64,000 nucleotides of DNA from Glandiceps talaboti (Eukaryota > Hemichordata > Enteropneusta > Spengelidae). Positions within the stretch are counted from its first letter, which is position 1; each line of letters begins with the position of its first letter. Location: contig NC_135567.1 of assembly GCF_964340395.1 (NCBI RefSeq), positions 15,755,806 through 15,819,805 of the forward strand. Reading direction: 5' to 3'. Shown in pieces: positions 46,061 to 64,000 of the stretch. The notes beneath the pieces are model-generated. The model saw only the letters and a program-made list of their open reading frames with translations. It did not search any database and had not been told where the DNA came from. A program made the translations under genes and the position numbers.

Positions 46061-47207
46061 TGAGGTTTTTTTTTTTTTTGTTTCTCATCTCCAATGGAAT
46101 AGTCAGGCGGGTCGGGCGGGCGAAATAAAAAAAAAAGGGGGGGCAAGAAAAAAAAATGTATTTTTTCAGTTCTATTCTCTGTTCTTTCTGTCCTGTTAGT
46201 CTCTATACAACTTCATTTCTCTTCTCTTTATTGAATTCCTTGTTACAAGTCTCTTTCCTTCATTTTAGCAAGGTTGACAAGTCTGTAGAACAACTTTGTA
46301 AGAAGATGATTAAATACTTATCATCCTGATGGGTGTATATCTGTAGCCATGAACTATGGTGTGATTTTATCAGGAGTACTAATACATTCGTCCTATTAAT
46401 CAAAGTGGCATGGTGCTAGATGAATTTTCATTTATATAAACCATTACTTCTATGAAACATTTTTCTTCAGTGTGAACTTGTCAAAATAATCCACCAGATA
46501 ACATGTAAACATTTCTAGAACTCAGAACCCCTTTGGGATTTACTGTTTAAAAGTAATTAAAAGTAATAATGTAAACATCGGAATGTCTTCAAAGGTCATG
46601 CATGTCATGGGTCATGAAACGCTATGGAGTCGGTCATTTCCCTGATAATACAACTGATTTAAAGCTAAAAACTGGTCAAGAAATTAGGAATGCAGTATGA
46701 CTTTTACCAATTTTAAGCATAATTTTGAAAATGATGGAAATATTCTGAGCTATTATTACATTGCAGCAAAATTTACCGCGTGACAGTATTAATTTTGAGC
46801 CCTGTCCCTCATCAAACCTCAACGGCTTCTGCCATGATGAAAGACACATGCAGCTCTGACGTAACAAAGGGGTTGGGTGGGTGGGTGGGTGAGAGGGGGG
46901 GGGGGTTAGACGGCGGTGTTCTGCCAAGGTTTCCAACAAGTGGGGACACAGGCCCCTTGGTTCCAAAAAGTGGTGCCATTTGACAGGGAGTGGGGTCAAT
47001 TATTATTGTCTATGAAATATTCATATAAATTATCTCAGACCACTATAGAGATACTGTGGTCTGAGATATTCTATTACGTATAGACCATTACCTAACTACA
47101 TAAAAAAATTCCATTCATAATAGTTCCCAGTAAGCTATTTTTTGAAAATTAAGTACTACACATTACACCTTAGAAAAAGAAGGCAATTAAGATTATGCAA
47201 TTTTAAG

Positions 47208-47211
<4 letters not shown>

Positions 47212-47301
<90 letters not shown>
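47212..47301. repeat. (TA)n microsatellite
   Basis: About 90 bases of pure TA. Confidence 0.95.
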
Positions 47302-47305
<4 letters not shown>

Positions 47306-49227
47306 GTTTAGAAAGATTGGACAGCCAGGTAGGCACAATTTTTAATCTGAATATCAATGAATAGCAGTGCTCAAATTTATAATTCCCTTTTTTCTGACAA
47401 GGACAATGAACAACTTCAAAATAAGTCACAGTGAACATATGATTGAATAAAAACTTTGAGAAATCCTAAACATGTAACCACTTGTTTCATTTTTAAAATT
47501 GTTAGTACACTGCTGTGTTTATCATTCCCTCTTCAAATTCATGACATTTTGAAGAAAAAAAATCCCGACTTTAAAAAGTACCAAATGTGAACGAAAAACT
47601 TACAAATAATCGTCAAACAAACTTTAAAATAATTCATTTTTTATTAATTAACCGTTACTGGCTGTATATCATGATTTGGTCCTGCTATATCAAATGACAG
47701 CATAGTTACGTACTGTAAACTTGCAATGATACGGAAAGCTGACATTATAGGTGTCCTTGAAACTCAGAACTTGGATCTTTAACTAAAACTATCAACAAAG
47801 TCAAAGTTGGGATGCTCTGTAAATATTACATTAATTTTTTTCTGATTTGCACAACAAGTTCGTTCTTCATGTCTGACCGCGGGCGCACATGCATCGGCCG
47901 TCTATAGTGGCCATGCCAGTGATTACGCATTGATTCAGTGCCCAACATTCACATGTGTCACTAGCACTGTCAACATCATGCAACACGATCCCCTAACACA
48001 GCTTTTTCGGAATCAAAATACACATGTACTCATTTAATTTAACCCATCAACAAATGAAAATCACAACCTGTTCCATAAATTTGGTTCACGAAGGCTTCTG
48101 AGGTGTGGCATCATGGCAGATAGATGTTCCGGTAGCAAGTTCAGTGTTTCGCACACGTCAGTGATTAGGTCAGAGGTCACGACAGTGACAGTAGACAAAA
48201 CACGTGACGAGAGACGGCCATTTCGACGTCTCATCTAATCCCTCTAATGTTTTAATTTGTAGATTAAGTTTATCAAAGTTGATCTTTTTGTGGCATTTTT
48301 TATGTTAACAATAGAACTGCGCGTTGACACTGTATCTTATATGATGTCAACAAAACTTTCCCTTACGCAGTCAGTATACTTCTTGTGGGATTCACGTCGA
48401 GTCAGAGCCTGGCCTGGTCCGGCCGTGGACTTCGATAATTTTGATGTCTGCCGTAAAATGAATGCGCCAAAGCGACGCAAGGTGGGAAAATTATTGCTTC
48501 ATTTGTAATTTTAGGGGGCCAATGTCGCAAGGTCGTGGCCTCGGCAGAACTGGCCTAAGACGCCACGGGGAACCTTACAATTTTGCTGTGCTCAGGGGTC
48601 GGTCGGAAATAAAAAAACTTTTTTTTTTCTGATGTCGGAGCTGCAAATTAGGGTCGGTCGGGAGATGAGAAACAGAAAAATAAAAAGGGCCGCCCTTACG
48701 ATAACAACAATAATCCCCTAGTCCTTTGCGTCTGAGCATGCTCAGTCTGGATTGCAAGTTCCCCATTGATTAAAACTAGTTTTTCATTCACTAAAAACAT
48801 CAAACAATGAGTCCTGCTTTATGTAATTTTATTTTAACCCAATTAATCACCAATTAAAATCTGAACAAAATCTGAAAGTTAATGAAATAAATAAATAAAA
48901 GATTAACATGATAGAACTAATGATGAAACTAAGGACCAGTAGTCATGACAATGACTCACCAGTAGTCATGACAACTCACCAATAGTCATGATTCACCAGT
49001 AGTCATGACAATGACATGTCAGTAATTAAGTTTTTAGATAAATAATCATTGCAATACTCTAAGGCACTATTTTAATGGTAAGCTTTTCTAGTCTTGGTTA
49101 CCCAGACTCCCACTGCTGGGGACACTGCCAGGAGACCTTCACTAGTGAGAGTCTGGGGAAACCGAATCTCAACTCGCCTGGGCAGGAAGTAGCTCCTAGA
49201 GCAGTGTATGCTGGGGAATACATTATG

Positions 49228-49560
49228 TCCAATATTGCAATGTAATGTAATGTAATGCAATGTATTGTAATATAATATAATGTAATGTAATGTAATGTAA
49301 TGTAATGTAGAATAGAGAGGAATCTCCCCCTCTATGAACTGAAACATTTGTAACATTGTTTGCTCTTTGGGCCTGTGGCCTTATTGTTCTGAAATAAACT
49401 GATTGATTGAATTGAATTGTAATGTAATGTAATGTAAAGTAATGTAATGTAATGCGATGTAATGTAATCCAATGAAATGTAATATAATATATGATGTGAT
49501 GTAATGTAATATATAACATAATATAATATAATATAATATAATATAACATAATTTTTATGA
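49228..49560. repeat. (TAATG)n-type tract around a retroelement tail
   Basis: aatgtaatgta runs flank ttattgttctgaaataaactgattg (49380-49412), which looks like a LINE/SINE 3' end, so the pentamer repeats may be its tail. Confidence 0.7.
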
Positions 49561-49727
49561 TATAATATATCGAACCAAAAGACCCATTTGAAATGAAAAA
49601 AAAAAACTTTAACAGATTTACAATGTTGATGAATTAATTAGAATATATTGTGATCTAATATGAAGTCCATTTCATATTCACCATCAGCTATATTTCATCA
49701 CTTCCATCCTGCCCATTTGGTGTCCAT

Positions 49728-49740
49728 CTAGTCTTGGCAA
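49728..49740 (-). CDS. Possible terminal codons of the tectorin-like gene
   Basis: On minus, a T-rich tract ending gtaaacacag gives an acceptor at 49741. In the phase left by the exon at 51557 it would add Cys-Gln-Asp and stop at TAG. No membrane or GPI segment results, and ZP proteins often have one, so this is only a candidate. Confidence 0.25.
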
Positions 49741-50129
49741 CTGTGTTTACAAAAAAATAATAACGATACATTTATCATTAAAGAGTTGAAAGGTAATATG
49801 ATCAAAGTTGTAATAACAATGATAATGTTATATATTACCATAGCGATGAGAATGATATATATTACCATAATGATGAGAATGTTATAATTGGATTTTTTTA
49901 CCTTTTTTTATATTTCTTTATTTTAATTCTTTTTAAGAAAAAAATTTATTACATAAATAAACTCAAAAGAACTACTACACAAACAAGAAGGAATAAGCAA
50001 CAAACAAACAAACAATGATGTCCCTACTAAAATTAAAATTAGACACAAAGTCCTGGTAAAGACTTGTTACTATATGAATACCTATAGTCTTAATTGAACA
50101 AAAAAAGGGAAATGCCGCAAATCTGTGAT

Positions 50130-50200
50130 TAGATTAGATTAGATTAGATTAGATTAGATAAACTTTATTGTCCATAAAACATGGAAATTCTTCTTGGCAC
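50130..50200 (-). mobile_element. Possible retroelement 3' end, (GATTA)n leader
   Basis: Five gatta units run into aactttattgtccat. Read on minus this is a 3' UTR ending in a pentamer tail. A similar ctttattatccctcacagg occurs at 51062 and a (GTTT)n..tttatttatttacg version at 51297-51345. Confidence 0.4.
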
Positions 50201-50439
50201 CAGGAAAACATAAAATGTAACAAAAGACAAGACACACGTACAGAGACAAATCACCAATGTAAAACTGAAGGTATACATCAAATTAAAAAAACACAACCCA
50301 AAACCCACATCATGTCCATTGTCAACACTTGTGGTACCATTAGCACTAACCCCACCAACCCCAAACTAGAGCTTGAAACTCGGGACTCTCTTTAATGTAC
50401 TGGTATCAAAAGACATAGTGTGGGTTCCTGTATTACCAT

Positions 50440-50935
50440 GTACACCTCCTCCACTCACAGTCTAGCCAAAAGGCGTTATTCTAGAAGTCCTGAGATGCAT
50501 GAGATGCAATTTACAATTCATCCACAGCCACCCACACAGTCATTAACATCATGTCTTTGTTAATCAATAACACAATTCTAACCAATAACACAGTCCCTTA
50601 TAAAGTTAGTGTTTATTGGGGGCAGTGATGTAAATGTCCAAATATGGTATATTTATACACTGTTATATCACTATAACAGTTGGGGTTCACTGATTGGATG
50701 AACAACTTTTTGTGCTATTTAAGGGACTTTGACCAGACATGGTTTAGTTAGAGACAATGTTGACATCCAGAATAAGGTGAAAAATATTATAATTTAAGTC
50801 ACAAAACATTTTCAAGAAATGTTTCTAGTTGCAGCTAGTGTAGCTTTAATCAGATTGGAGATTGGTGTTGACATTTGACCTTTCCTGCCCAATTTCAGGC
50901 CTGACTGTAGATGGCGCTGTTCCAGGAAGTGACCA
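50440..50935 (+). pseudogene. Inverted duplicate of MANBA intron 1 / exon 2 boundary
   Basis: The plus strand matches the minus strand of about 33005-32515 over nearly 490 bases. It includes gattggagattggtgttgac, the acceptor ctgcccaatttcag and the exon 2 codons gcctgactgtagatgg, stopping after ttccaggaagtg. It is not joined to any other coding exon. A shorter related piece (aagggactttgaccagac) is at 62398. Confidence 0.85.
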
Positions 50936-51556
50936 GACATGGTTTAATTATATTATCAGCCGGACTTAAGACACTCATCTTCAACATAAAGTAGGTCTCA
51001 TATTTTACTTGTATTTTCCTCAATGGAGTGAAAAATAATATCTGGGATAGTATTATTATATTACTTTATTATCCCTCACAGGGAAATTTGTCTTGTAGCA
51101 ACACAGAAAAATCTACGTATAACCTTACACATTAAAACACCAAGAACAACATTTAACAGAAGTACAAAGATCTAGAAAACTAAGTAAAAGACTACATAAA
51201 AACAGACACACACTTTACTTCTTACATTCTCTGGTTAAGTATTCTGATGGTAGAGTGTACGTAACTGAGCCGAGCATGACATATTCTCATTATAGTTGTT
51301 TGTTTGTTTGTTTGTTTGTTTGTTTTATTTATTTATTTACGTGTCCTATGTGGGCTTACCAAGTGAACATTTCGTTCAATACAAATACATGTACTATATA
51401 AATTAAAGAGTTGCCACATCCAGCCCACTGGGCTTAGAAGACAAAAAAGAACAATATAAATATACATATTGAAAATAAATACTGGAGAAAATTAATTATA
51501 CAGTGTGATTTTTCTCTTTCCAAAGTATAGTAATATCTAAATATATTCATACGTAC

Positions 51557-63354
<11,798 letters not shown>

Positions 63355-63405
63355 CTAAAAGAGGGGTAAAGATGTGCTTACGTAATTAATAATTAGATTG
63401 CCTAT

Positions 63406-63507
<102 letters not shown>

Positions 63508-63612
63508 GAAGACTAGTATGTTATTACATTATGTATTTACATTACAGTCAGTTTCACCATCAGGTACGGACCGTAGTGTAAATACATAACGTAAAAATAT
63601 ACTAGTCTTGTC
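63508..63612. mobile_element. Small inverted-repeat element between two (TA)n tracts
   Basis: gactagtat..tatgtatttaca on the left pairs imperfectly with tgtaaatacata..atactagtc on the right, about 30 bases per arm. It is a probable MITE inserted in TA-rich DNA. Confidence 0.6.
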
Positions 63613-63684
63613 ATTTTATGTATGTATTGCTCTCCAAGGTGATTGAGCACTCTACTTGGCAAAAGAAGAATGAAACTATGTGTG

Positions 63685-63751
<67 letters not shown>

Positions 63752-63754
<3 letters not shown>

Positions 63755-64000
63755 CATAAACCATACAAATCTGACTCAACCTCAGTGTAAAGCATTTACG
63801 TCACAAACCATTTATCCCAAAGCAAATCTCAGAATCGGAGGCAGCATAAACAAATTCAACCCCCACCCCCACAACCCCCCCTATACATGTGTTGTAACTC
63901 TCTCTATAATGTAGGAAATGAAAAATTTTATATTAGCTTTCTGTTTTTATGATCTATTTGCAAATATGGTCTCCACCCGTTATATTTGTATAATGATATG
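63752..64000. other. Intron at the right edge
   Basis: No exon seen. The word gcatttacgtcacaaacca (63790) repeats part of the exon at 63174-63354 in the same orientation, a short copied exon fragment or chance retention. The upstream exons of the tectorin-like gene lie beyond the window. Confidence 0.4.

Larger units (their letters stand above)
45093..49727. other. Gene-poor interval rich in repeats
   Basis: It holds a poly-C run (45139-45153), a direct duplication around 45198-45315 (gtcaggggtgtccacatttg), family G copies (45886-46060, 48705-48770), a palindrome atatctcagaccac..gtggtctgagatat (about 47030-47070), a (TA)n tract and a TAATG-repeat region. A CpG-bearing stretch at 48120-48490 could be a promoter, but no gene can be attached to it. 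Confidence 0.45.

Noticed and set aside
48290-48508. Plus-strand frame ending MNAPKRRKVGK as a first exon of a new gene
   Set aside because: CpG-rich surroundings and an AAG|gtggga donor are suggestive, but no in-phase second exon or homology was found; recorded only as a possible promoter region.

Overview
The window is animal nuclear DNA. It has spliced genes with GT-AG introns of roughly 0.3-4 kb, an A+T-rich background, abundant microsatellites and many dispersed or foldback repeats. The gene families and repeat texture suggest a marine invertebrate, most likely a deuterostome such as a hemichordate or cephalochordate. That placement is inference; no species can be named from this sequence alone. 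All exon chains below were built by eye from splice sites, reading frame and intron phase.

Layout. (1) 1446-11952, minus: a seven-exon gene for a ~1,498-residue protein with a helix-loop-helix, an HMG box and a CW zinc finger. It resembles the meiotic regulator MEIOSIN (HLH + HMG) but carries an added CW finger. (2) 12681-12977, minus: a 98-residue tail-anchored protein with a BIM-like BH3-type motif, preceded by an untranslated exon. (3) 15290-18119, plus: a three-exon short-chain dehydrogenase of 343 residues, closest to D-beta-hydroxybutyrate dehydrogenase (BDH1). (4) 34380-21327, minus: a sixteen-exon lysosomal beta-mannosidase (MANBA) gene, complete except for a two-base frameshift in exon 15. 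(5) 34812-41915, plus: SH3BP5 (Rab11 exchange factor), seven exons, starting 431 bp from the MANBA start in a divergent arrangement. (6) 63354 to about 51557, minus: the 3' part of an alpha-tectorin-like extracellular matrix gene (VWD-C8-TIL-EGF-Kunitz-Kunitz-ZP-furin site), running off the right edge. The rest is introns, long 3' flanks and repeats.

The most unusual pattern is that tandem arrays repeatedly start at exon edges. Four 35-bp copies span the HMG-exon donor. About ten donor-like units trail MANBA exon 11. Six ~113-bp units carry the acceptor and decayed start of the last SH3BP5 exon. About eight units copy the end of the BDH1 coding exon into its 3' flank. Pieces of MANBA exons 2 and 8 also occur elsewhere in inverted orientation. 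Together these suggest local duplication centred on splice junctions, a possible source of alternative splice sites and pseudo-exons.

The genes do not form a pathway; they are ordinary animal neighbours. The only regulatory link visible is the shared MANBA/SH3BP5 promoter interval, which contains two CACGTG boxes.
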